NCBI GenBank assembly: GCA_963768185.1
Contig: CAVYGS010000005.1
Coordinates: forward strand, 186,001-250,000
Origin: Palsa-461 sp963768185
Lineage (GTDB): Bacteria > Actinomycetota > Acidimicrobiia > Acidimicrobiales > RAAP-2
Direction of reading: 5' to 3'
Length of the DNA: 64,000 bases
Part shown: piece by piece, positions 8,761 to 17,940 of the stretch
Position numbering within the stretch: position 1 is the stretch's first letter
Layout: each line of letters begins with the position of its first letter
The notes under the pieces: generated by a model
What the model was told of the DNA's origin: nothing
What the model saw: only the letters and a program-made list of their open reading frames with translations
The model's database searches: none
Translations under genes and position numbers: made by a program

Positions 8761-9699
8761 TCAGGCCCGGGGGTGGGTGCCCTTGTAGACCGAGACCAGG
8801 CGCTCCTTGCTGACGTGCGTGTACACCTGGGTCGTCTGGAGGCTCGAGTGGCCAAGCAGCTCCTGGACCACTCGGAGGTCGGCCCCGCCGTCGAGCAGGT
8901 GAGTGGCAAAGCTGTGCCGGAGCGCATGGGGGTGGGTCGGCACGGGCGAGCGACGGTCGAGGATTCGGCGCACGTCGCGGGGCCCGAGGCGATTGCCCGC
9001 CTGGTTCAAGAACACGGCCTCGATGGGGCTCTGTGCCTTGGCCAGCTCGGTCCAGCCGCGGCGCAACCAGAGTTCGAGGGCCTCGGCCGCCGTGTCGTGG
9101 ATGGGCACCTGGCGCTCCTTGTTCCCCTTGCCCACGACCGTCACGATGCACGACCGCAGGTCGAGGCCCGAGCGGTCGAGCGCGCAGAGCTCCGCCACCC
9201 GTAACCCGGCGGCGTAGAGGAGCTCGAGCACGGCGGTATCCCGCAGCTCCCGCGCCATAGCCCTCGGGTCGTCGCCAGGTGCCCCACCGCGGGCCGGGTC
9301 GAGCAGACCATCCAGCTCCTTGTGCGACAGCACGCGGGGCAGCCGCCCACTCGATCGGGGCGCGGACAGCCCACGGGCCGGGTCGGTCGCCATCAGACCC
9401 CGGCGGCGACACCATGAGAAGTAGGTCCGCAGGGCAGCCGCCTTGCGCGCCACAGAGGCCCGGGCGTACCGGCGCGTCGCCAGATAGGCGAGATAGCGGC
9501 GCAGCAGGATCCGCTCGACCCGGTCGGGAGCCTCCACCCCGCCACGTGCCGCCCACTCAGCGAAGGACGCCAGGTCCGAGCGGTAGGCGCGGCGCGTCGC
9601 TTGGGACCGACCGCCGATCGCCCTCGCAAAACCGTCGAACTCCCAGGCGGCCGAAGGTGCGAGTTCCTCGGCGGGGCGACGAGACCCTGCCCCCGACAT
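8761..9699 (-). CDS. xerC: Tyrosine recombinase XerC/XerD type
   Basis: A 312-residue site-specific tyrosine recombinase of the Xer class, expected to resolve chromosome dimers at dif. The N-terminal SAM-like DNA-binding domain is residues about 20-110 (FDGFARAIGG, RAYRSDLASFAEW). The catalytic domain shows the Arg of GLRVAELCAL, the Lys of VVGKGNKERQVP, the HALRHSFATHLLDGG box, and the nucleophile Tyr in TTQVYTHVSKERL. The start at 9699 (MSGAGSRR) was preferred over an upstream in-frame ATG at 9906 because that longer form would overlap the divergent response-regulator gene. It lies next to rpsB, a common actinobacterial arrangement, separated by 260 bases of leader. No dif site was recognised. 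Confidence 0.9.
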   Translation of the reverse strand: MSGAGSRRPAEELAPSAAWEFDGFARAIGGRSQATRRAYRSDLASFAEWAARGGVEAPDRVERILLRRYLAYLATRRYARASVARKAAALRTYFSWCRRRGLMATDPARGLSAPRSSGRLPRVLSHKELDGLLDPARGGAPGDDPRAMARELRDTAVLELLYAAGLRVAELCALDRSGLDLRSCIVTVVGKGNKERQVPIHDTAAEALELWLRRGWTELAKAQSPIEAVFLNQAGNRLGPRDVRRILDRRSPVPTHPHALRHSFATHLLDGGADLRVVQELLGHSSLQTTQVYTHVSKERLVSVYKGTHPRA

Positions 9700-9865
9700 G
9701 GACCACGACGCTAAACCGCTACGTTGCGCCTGGTAGGGATCGTCCGGCCACTCAGCAAGGGCGTGGGTCGCCACGTTCAAGGTGGCCGAAAGGACCCCTA
9801 TGGCATGATCGCGATCTGCGTCATGATCCGTCCGAAGGCGACCAGGCCGAGGAGCGAGAGAGTCA

Positions 9866-10549
9866 ATGAGCAGCCGGATCCTGGTGGTCGAGGACGACGA
9901 GCGCATCCGCTCGTCGATGCGCCTCGCTCTGGAGGAAGAGGGCTACGAGGTCGACGACGTCGGCTCAGGCGAAGAGGCACTCGACCACTTCTCGGCCCAA
10001 GCACCAGACGTCACGCTCATCGACCTCATGCTCCCGGGCATGGACGGGTTTGAGTGCTGCCGCGCCCTCAGGCGCCAGAGCGCGGTCCCGATCATCATGG
10101 TGACCGCCCGGACGGACACCCACGACATCGTGGCCGGGCTCGAGGCAGGCGCCGACGACTACGTGACCAAGCCCTTCGTGGCCAAGGAGCTTGGGGCGCG
10201 CATCCGGGCGCTCCTGCGACGGGCCCGCCCGACGGAGGAAGAGCCGCGCGTGCTCACCTTCGGCGACCTCGAGCTCATCCCCGAGCAGGGGGTGCTTCGC
10301 CATCACGACGGCGAGGACGTCCACTGCACGCGGACCGAGTTCCGGCTGTTGTGCGAGCTCGCGACCAACCCCAACAAGGTCCTGACGAGGGAGCAGCTGC
10401 TCGACCGGGTGTGGGGGTACGACTACTTCGGCGACGGGCGGCTGGTCGACGTGCACATCCGCCGGCTGCGGACCAAGGTGGAGCCCGACCCGGCTCTCCC
10501 CCGCCACATCCTCACGGTCCGCGGGATGGGCTACAAGCTGGTCCCCTGA
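9866..10549 (+). CDS. OmpR-family response regulator, MtrA-like
   Basis: A two-component response regulator. The receiver domain (residues 1-120) has the acidic pair VVEDDE, the phosphoacceptor D53 in LIDLMLPGMDG, the conserved Thr in VTARTD, and the Lys in VTKPF. The C-terminal winged helix (about 130-227) has the RTEFRLLCELA and VDVHIRRLRTKVE motifs of the OmpR class. A ribosome-binding site (GGAG) lies 13 bases upstream of the ATG. The next gene, a histidine kinase, starts one base after the stop, followed by a GerMN lipoprotein. That order matches the mtrA-mtrB-lpqB cassette that controls cell-wall and division genes in actinobacteria. The specific role here is inferred from that synteny. 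Confidence 0.87.
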   Translation: MSSRILVVEDDERIRSSMRLALEEEGYEVDDVGSGEEALDHFSAQAPDVTLIDLMLPGMDGFECCRALRRQSAVPIIMVTARTDTHDIVAGLEAGADDYVTKPFVAKELGARIRALLRRARPTEEEPRVLTFGDLELIPEQGVLRHHDGEDVHCTRTEFRLLCELATNPNKVLTREQLLDRVWGYDYFGDGRLVDVHIRRLRTKVEPDPALPRHILTVRGMGYKLVP

Positions 10550-10550
10550 G

Positions 10551-12051
10551 GTGAGCGCCGTGGCGGCCGCGACGGCGCCGCCAGCTCGCTTCCTCCGGCT
10601 GCGCCGGGCTCTGCGCGGCCCACTCGAGGTCTGGGAACGTCTCGGCCTGCGGGCCCGGGTCACCGGCCTCTTCGCATTCGGCGCCCTGCTGTTGTCGCTC
10701 CTCATGGGCGGGGCCTCCTTCTTCACGACCTCCCACTTCTTGGTGAGCGACCAGGTGAAGTCGGTGATCGCCGAGACGGTGACCGGAGCTGGCACGCTCG
10801 AGAACGCGCTGAACGCCAACCCAAAGGCGTTCGTCCCGACGCTCCTGAGCACCGTGGACACCACCTCGGGCGCCGCCTCGGTCCTCGTCTACAAGGGCTC
10901 GCCGTACTACTCGAACTCCGGCGGACCTCTGATCGACATCCCGAGCGGGCTGCGCTCGCTCGTCGAGGCGGGAACGCCGGCAACCCAAACCGTCATCCTG
11001 GACGGCGCACCCCAGGTCGTCGTGGGTATCCCGATCCCGGCGTTGAACGCGCAGTACTTCGCGCTCTACAACCTGCGCGATCTCGAGCACACGCTGCACG
11101 TGCTCGCGCTCGCGTTGGTGCTCGGCGGACTCATCACGACGGTGCTCGGCGGGGTCGTCGGGCGCATCGCGAGCGGCCGCTCGCTGCGGCCACTGACCGC
11201 CGTCTCACGCGCCGCGGTCGCGATCGCGCGCGGGGATCTCAACACCCGGCTGCAGGCCACGACCGAGGACCCCGACCTCACGGGCCTCACCCAGTCGTTC
11301 AACATGATGGTCGATCAGCTACAGGACCGCATCGAGCGCGACGCGCGGTTTGCGTCCGACGTCAGCCACGAGCTCCGCTCGCCGCTCACCACGCTCGCCA
11401 ACACGCTCAACGTCCTCGAGGCTCACGCAGACGAGCTCACCCCCAGGGCCCAGCAGGCCCTGGGCCTCCTCGGTGCCGACCTTCGCCGCTTCGAGCGGAT
11501 GGTCGCAGAGCTTCTCGAAGATCTCGCGCTCGGACACCGGATCGCTCGACGTGTCGCTCGAGCCGGTGGACGCCGGCGAGCTCGTCCGCCAGTCGGTCCA
11601 CGCCAGCTCGCGCACCGTACCCAACGGCATCGCGCCCCCGGTCGTGGAGGTTGACCCGCTGCTCGACAACGTCATCTTGAACGTCGACAAGCGGCGCTTC
11701 GAGCGAGTCATGGCCAACCTTCTGGAGAACGCGGCGCTCTATGGCGGCGGGGCGACACGGGTGGCCGCCGAGAACGGACCGATGCGACGTGGCCAGCCCA
11801 CCATGATCATCGCTGTCGAGGACAATGGGCCGGGCGTACCGCTCCCCGAGCGCCGTCGGATCTTCGACCGCTTCTATCGCGGACAGGCGTCGGGCCGCCG
11901 GGGCGCCAGCACCGGCACCGGGCTCGGCCTGGCCCTCGTCGCCGAGCACGTCCGGCTGCTGGGCGGCCTGGTCGGCATCGAGGACGCCCCCGGCGGCGGG
12001 GCGCGCTTCACGGTCGAGCTTCCCGTCTTCGACGACGAGGACGCCGTATGA
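10551..12051 (+). CDS. Sensor histidine kinase, MtrB-like, one frameshift
   Basis: A membrane sensor kinase partnering the regulator one base upstream. The N-terminal region has a membrane segment at about residues 37-62, an extracytoplasmic domain to about 180, then a second segment (VLALALVLGGLITTV), a HAMP domain, and the phosphorylated His in DVSHELRSPLTTL. The frame breaks near 11520-11530, between LLEDL and the next frame. One missing base restores the run into the ATPase domain: LLENAALYGG (N box), DNGPGVP (G1), FDRFYRG (F box), GTGLGLAL (G2). It ends with TGA at 12051, overlapping the next ATG by four bases. Start is GTG. A sequence error is likely, since both halves are well conserved. 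Confidence 0.87.
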
Positions 12052-12668
12052 GCCGCCTGCGCTCCGGAACCCTCATCGCCGTCGTCGCGTTGGCCCTGAT
12101 CGCGTGCGGGTGTGGCGTCCCCACCTCGGGCTCGCCGTCCGCGCTCGACAAGAGCGACGTGCCACAGCTGCCGCCGACGACGACGACGACGCCGTCGGCG
12201 AATCTCCCCTTCACCGTCGTGTGGCTCAACGGGTCAAACGCTCCCTCGCCCCAGGTCCTCTACGCGCCGCGCCAATCCGACCGGTTGGCCAACGCCCTCG
12301 TCACACTGCTGGCCGGGCCGACCCCGCCCAGCCAGTTCTCCACCGCCATCCCCGCGGTGACCACTCTGATCGGGGTGAGCCCGAACTCCAACGGCCTTCC
12401 GGCGGCTGCTCCGGACCAACCCGTCGTCGTGAACGTCTCGTTGGAATTCACCGCGAGCAGCGGGGTCGACGAAGTGCTGGCCGTCGAGCAGGTCGTGCTG
12501 ACGATCGCGTGCAATCTCACGCCGGCGGCCCATGTCTCGGTCAGTTTCGAGGTCGACGGCAGCCCGCTGCCCGTGCCGATCTCCAGCGGTTCACCGGTGT
12601 CACGCCCGGTGACGCCGGCCGACTACATCGCTCAGTTCAGCGCGAGCGACTGCTTGGCCACTTCTTAG
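12048..12668 (+). CDS. GerMN-domain lipoprotein (LpqB position)
   Basis: A predicted lipoprotein of 206 residues. The signal peptide ends in a lipobox-like LIAC with the acylated cysteine at about residue 20. A Thr/Pro-rich spacer follows, and residues about 55-150 fit a GerMN fold (LANALVTLLAGPTPP, VVVNVSLEF, AVEQVVLTIACN). It overlaps the kinase stop by ATGA, so it is coupled to the two-component system. Mycobacterial LpqB in the same position is much larger and carries further C-terminal repeats. Here only the GerMN part is present, with a short tail ending SASDCLATS. The family is thought to tune the sensor from outside the membrane; for this protein that is inferred from context. Confidence 0.8.
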   Translation: MSRLRSGTLIAVVALALIACGCGVPTSGSPSALDKSDVPQLPPTTTTTPSANLPFTVVWLNGSNAPSPQVLYAPRQSDRLANALVTLLAGPTPPSQFSTAIPAVTTLIGVSPNSNGLPAAAPDQPVVVNVSLEFTASSGVDEVLAVEQVVLTIACNLTPAAHVSVSFEVDGSPLPVPISSGSPVSRPVTPADYIAQFSASDCLATS

Positions 12669-12683
12669 GACCCGGTCGACTCC

Positions 12684-13107
12684 TCAGTGAGCGCTGGCGG
12701 TGCCGTTGCGCGACGTCGGCTCCTGCCACGAGATGCGCGGCGCGGCTGGACCACAGGTGCTCGAGGTCGTAGTAGCCGCGGGTCCGCTCCTCGAAGACGT
12801 GCACCACGAAGTCGCCGTAGTCCATGAGCACCCACGTCGCGTCGGACAGGCCCTCGACTGCGATCGGCGCAGTCCCGTCGTGGTCCTTCACCTGGCGCTC
12901 GACCTCTTCGACGAGGGCACGCACCTGGCGGTCGTTGCGACCGGAGGTGACGACGAAGGCGTCGACGACGCCGAGCAGCTCCCCCATCGCCAGCACCACG
13001 GTTTCCTCGCCCAGCTTGTCGTCGGCCGCTCGGGCCGCCACGAGGGCGGTGTCGGGAACCACGGGTTCGTCGAGTGTCGGGACGGTGGTGCTGGGTGCTG
13101 GGCTCAT
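12684..13107 (-). CDS. rsfS: Ribosomal silencing factor RsfS, C-terminal frameshift
   Basis: RsfS binds ribosomal protein L14 and blocks subunit joining in starving cells. The core is clear: VVLAMGELLGVVDAFVVTSG, NDRQVRALVEEVE, VLMDYGDFVVHVFEE and RGYYDLEHLW. Start is the ATG at 13107 (MSPAPSTT). After LEHLWSS the uncorrected frame runs on to 12637 and overlaps the convergent lipoprotein gene. One indel near 12745 leads instead to APRISWQEPTS and a TGA at 12684, just clear of that gene. I therefore give 12684 as the likely end. It follows a small membrane-protein gene and nadD on the same strand, which is typical nadD-rsfS clustering. Confidence 0.85.
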
Positions 13108-13180
13108 TCGCCTCCTCGGTTGGTCCAGGTGGGAGCGTGCGATCCGACTCGCGCGGCCCGAACTCCTCGAGCGGCGATCG

Positions 13181-13477
13181 TCAATGAAACGTGTCCAGGA
13201 CGGCGACGGTGGTCCCGAGCGCGGCGGCAAGCACGCTGAGCCCGACGAGCGCATCGCGCCGGCGCAGACGGCGGGCGACGTGCAGATCACTTCGACGCGC
13301 TGGCGGTGCGTTGCAGAACTCGGGCTCCGGTGCGAGCTCGGACTCCGAGACGAGCTCAAGCGCAACGCTCTGGACGCTGAGGGTGGCGCGAGCGACAACC
13401 ACGGGCTTCGCGGATCGACCGCCCACCCGGCCCGGCCGACGGTGGGACAGGGCCGTCCTGGCTCCGGCGACTGTCAT
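13181..13477 (-). CDS. Small tail-anchored membrane protein between nadD and rsfS
   Basis: A 98-residue protein I do not recognise. The ATG at 13477 overlaps the nadD stop (ATGA), so translation is probably coupled. The first 70 residues are polar and basic at the start (MTVAGARTALSHRRPGR), with acidic patches later (LVSESELAPEPEF). The last 25 residues form one hydrophobic helix (DALVGLSVLAAALGTTVAV) preceded by RRLRRRD, suggesting a C-terminal membrane anchor with an inside-positive boundary. In many actinobacteria a LytR-CpsA-Psr gene sits at this place; this protein is far too short for that. Coding status rests on the overlap and on strand continuity. Confidence 0.6.
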   Translation of the reverse strand: MTVAGARTALSHRRPGRVGGRSAKPVVVARATLSVQSVALELVSESELAPEPEFCNAPPARRSDLHVARRLRRRDALVGLSVLAAALGTTVAVLDTFH

Positions 13478-14091
13478 CTGGGCACAGCGTACAGAGCGCG
13501 CCGGCGAATGCAACGTTCTACCGATTCGGGCACCAGCCCGGTGATCGGCTCACCTCGGGCCACGAGCTCTCGCACCTCCGAGCTCGAGACGTCCACGCTG
13601 GTCCCGGGCACGTACTCGACCCGCCAGGGGCCGTCCTCGTCGGGCGCCCGGGCGCCCGGGCGAGCCACCACCACCAGGGTGACCAGCCCCGCCAGGTCCT
13701 GGGCCCGGTGCCAGGTCGACAGCGTGTCGACGACGTCGGCGCCGACGATGAGGAACTGCTCGGGGGGCTCCCGGCCCCCGGCGATCGCCAGCGCCGCCAA
13801 CTCCTCGACCGTCTCGACGGTGTAGCTCGGCCCTCCCCGATCGAGCTCGATGCGGCTGACCTCGGCGCCGTCCACCCCCTCGATGGCGGCGAGGACCAGC
13901 GCGAGCCGGTCGGCGGCCGGGCTGACGTCGCGCACCGGCGACTTCTGCCAGGGGTCGTTGGCGACGACGAACAGGACGCGATCCAGCTTCAGCTGGGCGC
14001 GCGCCGCCACCGCGGCGGCGACGTGGCCGAGGTGAGGCGGATCGAAGGTGCCGCCCAGGATGCCCAGGCGCTCGCCGGGGGTCGCCGACAT
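13474..14091 (-). CDS. nadD: Nicotinate-nucleotide adenylyltransferase
   Basis: Joins nicotinate mononucleotide with ATP to give deamido-NAD in the cytosol. The 205-residue protein has the nucleotidyltransferase motif GGTFDPPHLGHVAAA near the N-terminus, with the catalytic histidines in PHLGH. It also has VANDPWQKS, and the C-terminal SSSEVRELVARG that corresponds to the ISSTxIR signature. The start at 14091 (MSATPGERLGILGG) is chosen because longer in-frame sequence upstream is unrelated and runs into the divergent DAHP synthase gene. The stop overlaps the start of the small membrane-protein gene by four bases. Identity is secure. Confidence 0.95.
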   Translation of the reverse strand: MSATPGERLGILGGTFDPPHLGHVAAAVAARAQLKLDRVLFVVANDPWQKSPVRDVSPAADRLALVLAAIEGVDGAEVSRIELDRGGPSYTVETVEELAALAIAGGREPPEQFLIVGADVVDTLSTWHRAQDLAGLVTLVVVARPGARAPDEDGPWRVEYVPGTSVDVSSSEVRELVARGEPITGLVPESVERCIRRRALYAVPR

Positions 14092-14166
14092 GGCGCGCGA
14101 GCCTACGAGGGTCGGGGAACGGCGAGGTGGGTCGGCGGGCTTCGCCCGGCACCGTACGCTTGGGGG

Positions 14167-15532
14167 ATGACGGCGATCGAGACGGCCGGGGCCTGGCATC
14201 CCGGCGCCTGGCGCGACCACCCGGCCGACCAGCAGCCGGCGTGGCCGGACGAGGAGGCGCGCAAGCGGGTCGAGACCCAGCTGAGCGCGCTCCCCGCTCG
14301 TGTTCGCCGGCGAGGCCCGCAACCTCACGGCCGCGCTGGGCGAGGTGTCGCAGGGCCGGGCGTTCCTCCTCCAGGCGGGCGACTGTGCCGAGACCTTCGA
14401 CGACTTCTCGGCCGACCAGATCCGCGACAAGTTGAAGGTGATCTTGCAGATGGCCGCCGTCTTGACCTACGCGGCCGGCGTGCCGGTGATCAAGGTGGGC
14501 CGGATCGCCGGGCAGTTCGCCAAGCCACGATCCGCCCCGACCGAGACCATCGGCGCGACCGAGCTCGAGGTGTTCCGGGGCCACATGGTCAACGACGACG
14601 CGTTCGACCCCGAGGCACGCCGGCCCGATCCCGAGCGCCTGATCACCGCCTATCACCAGTCGGCCTCGACGCTGAACCTGTTGCGCGCCTTTACAACCGG
14701 AGGCTTCGCCGATCTCACCGAGGTCCACGCGTGGAACCAGCAGTTCGTCGCGACGTCGGTCGAGGGTCGCCGCTACGAGCGGATCGCCGGCGAGATCGAC
14801 CGCGCGCTGCGCTTCATGGCGGCCTGCGGCATCGACCTCGGCGCCGAGGGCGTGCTGCACCAGGTCCCCTTCTGGACCAGCCACGAGGCCTTGATCCTCC
14901 ACTACGAAGAGGCGCTCACCCGGCGCGACTCGCTAACCGGGAACTGGGTCGACGGCTCCGCCCACATGCTCTGGGTCGGCGAGCGGACCCGGCGCCTGGA
15001 CGGGGCCCACCTGCGGTTCCTCTCGGGCGTCTTGAACCCGGTCGGGGCCAAGATCGGGCCGAATGCGACGGTCGACGAGGTGGTCGGGATCTGCGGGATC
15101 CTCGACCCCGACAAGGTGCCGGGCCGCCTAACCCTCATCACCCGGCTCGGCGCTGAGCGGGTCGAGTCACTGCTCCCCCCGCTCGTCGACGCCGTCGCCG
15201 AGGCCGGCCACCCGGTCGTCTGGGTGTGCGACCCGATGCACGGCAACACGATCACGAGCGGTGGGCGCAAGACGCGGCGTTTCGAGGACATCTGGACCGA
15301 GCTGCGAGGCTTCTTCAAGGTGCACCGCCAGAAGGGCACCTGGCCCGGTGGTGTCCACGTCGAGCTGACCGGCGACGACGTGACCGAGTGCCTCGGCGGG
15401 GCCGAGGAGATCTCCGAGGGCGACCTGGAGCAGCGCTACACGACGGCGTGCGACCCCAGGCTCAACGCGCGCCAGGCGCTCGACCTCGCCTATCGGATCA
15501 CCGAGCTCCTGCGGGAACTGCCCGAGGACTGA
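14167..15532 (+). CDS. Class II 3-deoxy-7-phosphoheptulonate synthase, one frameshift
   Basis: First enzyme of the shikimate pathway, condensing phosphoenolpyruvate and erythrose 4-phosphate. The large class II (plant/actinobacterial) form is evident from LLQAGDCAETFDDFSADQI, with the metal-binding Cys. Further signatures are PVIKVGRIAGQFAKPR, HQSASTLNLLRAF, VPFWTSHEALIL, VWVCDPMHGNT and ECLGGAEEI. The N-terminal 45 residues start at the ATG at 14167 (MTAIETAGAWHPGAWR) and lie in another frame. A one-base indel in the CCCC run near 14291-14296 joins LSALP to FAGEARNL. Corrected length is about 455 residues, normal for the class. It is divergent from nadD across 75 bases, which probably contain both promoters. 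Confidence 0.92.
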
Positions 15533-15544
15533 GGGCTCCGGCGC

Positions 15545-16981
15545 CTAGTCCAGGTCACCGACGAACTTCTCCAGCTGGCGCAGCGTCCGGCACTCCACCA
15601 CCGCGTCGCAGTGCGCGCCGTAGGTGGCGATCACCGAGTCGCCCGAGCCCCAGTAGTCGCGCGGCTCGGGGTTCAGCCAGTACACGTGGCGGGCCTTCTT
15701 CTTCAGCTCGCCCAACACCCAGTCCTCTGTCGCGTGATAGTTGTTCCGGGCGTCGCCCAGCACCAGCACGCTGGTGCGCTGGGTCAGCTCCTTGGCCCAG
15801 CGGTCGTAGAAGACGCCGAACGCATGCCCGTAGTCGGAGTGTCCGTCCACCCAGACGACGTCGGCCTCCGTGTTGATCTGCTGCACCGCATCGGCCGGGT
15901 CGTCCGCCTTCTCGAAGAATCGGGTGACCTCGTCGATGCCGTCGACGAACACGAAGCTGCGGACCTTGGAGAACTGCGATTGGATCGCGTAGACGAGGTG
16001 CAGCGTGAACCGGGCGAAGGAGGCCACCGAACCGGAGATGTCCGCGATGATCACGATCTCGGGCTTGGCCGGTCGCGGGTGGCGGAACCGCGGCTCCAGC
16101 GGGACGCCGCCCGTCGACAGCGACCGGCGCATGGTGGCCCGAAAGTCGAGCGGACCGCGCCTGCGGTGCCGGCGTCGCCGGGCCAGTCGGACCGCCAGCT
16201 TGCGCGACAGCGGCTGGAGCGCCCGCTGGAGCGTCTGGAGCTCGTCGCGGGTGGCGTGCATCACGTCGAGGTCCTCGGGGAGGGGTTTGCGTACGGATTT
16301 CGCGAGCGCGTCGGCGCCCCGGTCCTCCACCAGCCGACGCCGGATCTCGTCTTCCACCGCCTTGCGCAGCTGGTCGACCCGCGCCCGGTACTCATCGCCG
16401 AGTAGGCGCTCGTCGAGCGGGGTGAGCTCCTCGTCGGCCCGCTCGCCCTTGGCCTGCGCGATGAGGCGGTCGAGGACCGCGTCGAGGTCCAGGTTCCGCA
16501 GCGTTCGGTAGAGGTAGTAGGTGCCGCCCACCGGGCGGCCCTTCTCGATGCCGGCGTAGCGGGTGACCGCCGAGCGGGCGACCGCCCGCATCATCGGCTG
16601 GTTGCCCCGGAGCAGCGCCTGGTACAGCATCGCCGAGAGCTCCTCGGGGGTCATCTCCTCCATGCCGCCCCCGCCCCCCTGGCCTTCGCCCTCGGAGCGC
16701 ATCTGGAGCTCGTTCATGTCCGGGTCGTCCTGCAGCGCGCCGGGCAACCCCTCCTCCCCCGAGCCGAGGCCGCGGGCGAAGTAGATGTCGAAGGTCGTCT
16801 CGAACGCGTGCCAGTGGCTGGAGGATTTGATCAGGGTGGCGCCGAGCGCGTACTTGAGCGCCTCGCGGTCCTCGATCGGGACGTGGTGAACGGCCTCGGC
16901 CGCGTCGAGGTGCTCGGTGAGCGAGACCGGGAGCCCGCTGCGCCGCAGCTCCTCGACGAACCCCGACAGGAGGTTCAGCAC
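15545..16981 (-). CDS. VWA-domain protein of the CoxE/YehP type
   Basis: A 478-residue cytosolic protein with a C-terminal von Willebrand A fold. The metal-ion site is DISGS (about residue 310), followed by FVFVDGIDEV and VVWVDGHSDYGHAF. The N-terminal half is helical and charged (GFVEELRRSGLPVSLTEHLDAA), as in CoxE proteins. Just upstream on the same strand, 11 bases away, is a MoxR-type AAA ATPase. MoxR plus CoxE/VWA pairs act as chaperone-like machines that remodel or metallate partner enzymes. No client gene is visible nearby. A basic stretch around residues 265-285 (LAVRLARRRRHRRRGPLD) is notable. The target is unknown. Confidence 0.85.
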   Translation of the reverse strand: MLNLLSGFVEELRRSGLPVSLTEHLDAAEAVHHVPIEDREALKYALGATLIKSSSHWHAFETTFDIYFARGLGSGEEGLPGALQDDPDMNELQMRSEGEGQGGGGGMEEMTPEELSAMLYQALLRGNQPMMRAVARSAVTRYAGIEKGRPVGGTYYLYRTLRNLDLDAVLDRLIAQAKGERADEELTPLDERLLGDEYRARVDQLRKAVEDEIRRRLVEDRGADALAKSVRKPLPEDLDVMHATRDELQTLQRALQPLSRKLAVRLARRRRHRRRGPLDFRATMRRSLSTGGVPLEPRFRHPRPAKPEIVIIADISGSVASFARFTLHLVYAIQSQFSKVRSFVFVDGIDEVTRFFEKADDPADAVQQINTEADVVWVDGHSDYGHAFGVFYDRWAKELTQRTSVLVLGDARNNYHATEDWVLGELKKKARHVYWLNPEPRDYWGSGDSVIATYGAHCDAVVECRTLRQLEKFVGDLD

Positions 16982-16992
16982 GTCGTCACGAC

Positions 16993-17940
16993 CTAGCTGT
17001 CGGAGATGCTGAGGAGCTCTTTGGCAGCGCGGTCGATGTCGCTCTGGTACTTGAGCAAGATGTGCAGACTGTCCTTGGCTGCGGTGGCGTCGATGGCGTT
17101 GATCCCCAGCACGACGAGGGTCCTCGCCCAGTCGAGGGTCTCGGACACCGAGGGGAGCTTGCGCAGCTCGATGGTCCGCAGCGAGCGCACGATGCGGGCC
17201 ACCTGGTCGGCCAGCTCGTCGCTGATGCCCGGCACCCGGTGGCGGATGATGGCCCGCTCGCGGTCGATGTCGGGGTAGTTGATGTGCAGGTAGAGGCAGC
17301 GCCGCTTGAGCGCCTCGGAGAGCTCCCTCGTGTTGTTCGAGGTCAAGAACACCATCGGCAGCTGCTTGGCCTTCACTGTCCCGAGCTCGGGGATCGAGAC
17401 CTGGTACTCGGAGAGGATCTCGAGCAGCAGGGCCTCGGTCTCGAGCTCGACCCGGTCGACCTCGTCAACGAGGAGCACCACCGGCTCATCGGCCCGGATC
17501 GCCTCGAGGAGGGGACGGGTGAGCAGGAAGTCCTCCGAGAAGATGTCCTCCTCGAGCTCGTGCCAGGTCGGCGAGTGGTGGTCGGGGGTCTCGGCCAGGG
17601 CGCCGTCCGAGATGACCTGCCCGGCCTGGATCCGCAGCAGCTGCTTGCGGTAGTTCCACTCGTAGAGCGCCTTGGACTCGTCCAACCCCTCGTAGCACTG
17701 CAGGCGGATGAGCCGCGCCCCGGTCAGCTCGGCCACCGACTTCGCGAGCTGGGTCTTGCCGGTCCCGGCCGGCCCCTCGACCAAGACGGGCTTGGCCAGC
17801 CGGTCGGCCAGGTAGACGACGCCGGCGATCCCATCGTCGGCCAGATACCCGACATCGGCGAGGCCCTCGCGCACCGCGGGGACCGAGTCGAAGCGGGGCG
17901 GGCCGATGTCGCCGAGACCCAACGGATCAGTGCTGGTCAT
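16993..17940 (-). CDS. MoxR-type AAA+ ATPase
   Basis: A 315-residue AAA+ ATPase of the MoxR family. The Walker A motif is VEGPAGTGKTQLAK (about residues 52-66), Walker B is VVLLVDEVDR, sensor 1 is VFLTSNNTRELSEALKRRCL with the arginine finger, and the C-terminal lid contains SVSETLDWARTLVVLG. The ATG at 17940 overlaps the proA stop by four bases (ATGA), so the pair MoxR-VWA is coupled to the proline operon. It is expected to act with the downstream VWA protein as an ATP-driven chaperone. Full length, no irregularities. Confidence 0.9.
   Translation of the reverse strand: MTSTDPLGLGDIGPPRFDSVPAVREGLADVGYLADDGIAGVVYLADRLAKPVLVEGPAGTGKTQLAKSVAELTGARLIRLQCYEGLDESKALYEWNYRKQLLRIQAGQVISDGALAETPDHHSPTWHELEEDIFSEDFLLTRPLLEAIRADEPVVLLVDEVDRVELETEALLLEILSEYQVSIPELGTVKAKQLPMVFLTSNNTRELSEALKRRCLYLHINYPDIDRERAIIRHRVPGISDELADQVARIVRSLRTIELRKLPSVSETLDWARTLVVLGINAIDATAAKDSLHILLKYQSDIDRAAKELLSISDS

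Noticed and set aside
9700..9865. A dif site next to xerC
   Set aside because: No sequence resembling the 28-base dif consensus was recognised in the gap.
12637..12683. Extended C-terminus of RsfS
   Set aside because: It overlaps the convergent lipoprotein gene; a one-base correction gives a family-like ending at 12684.
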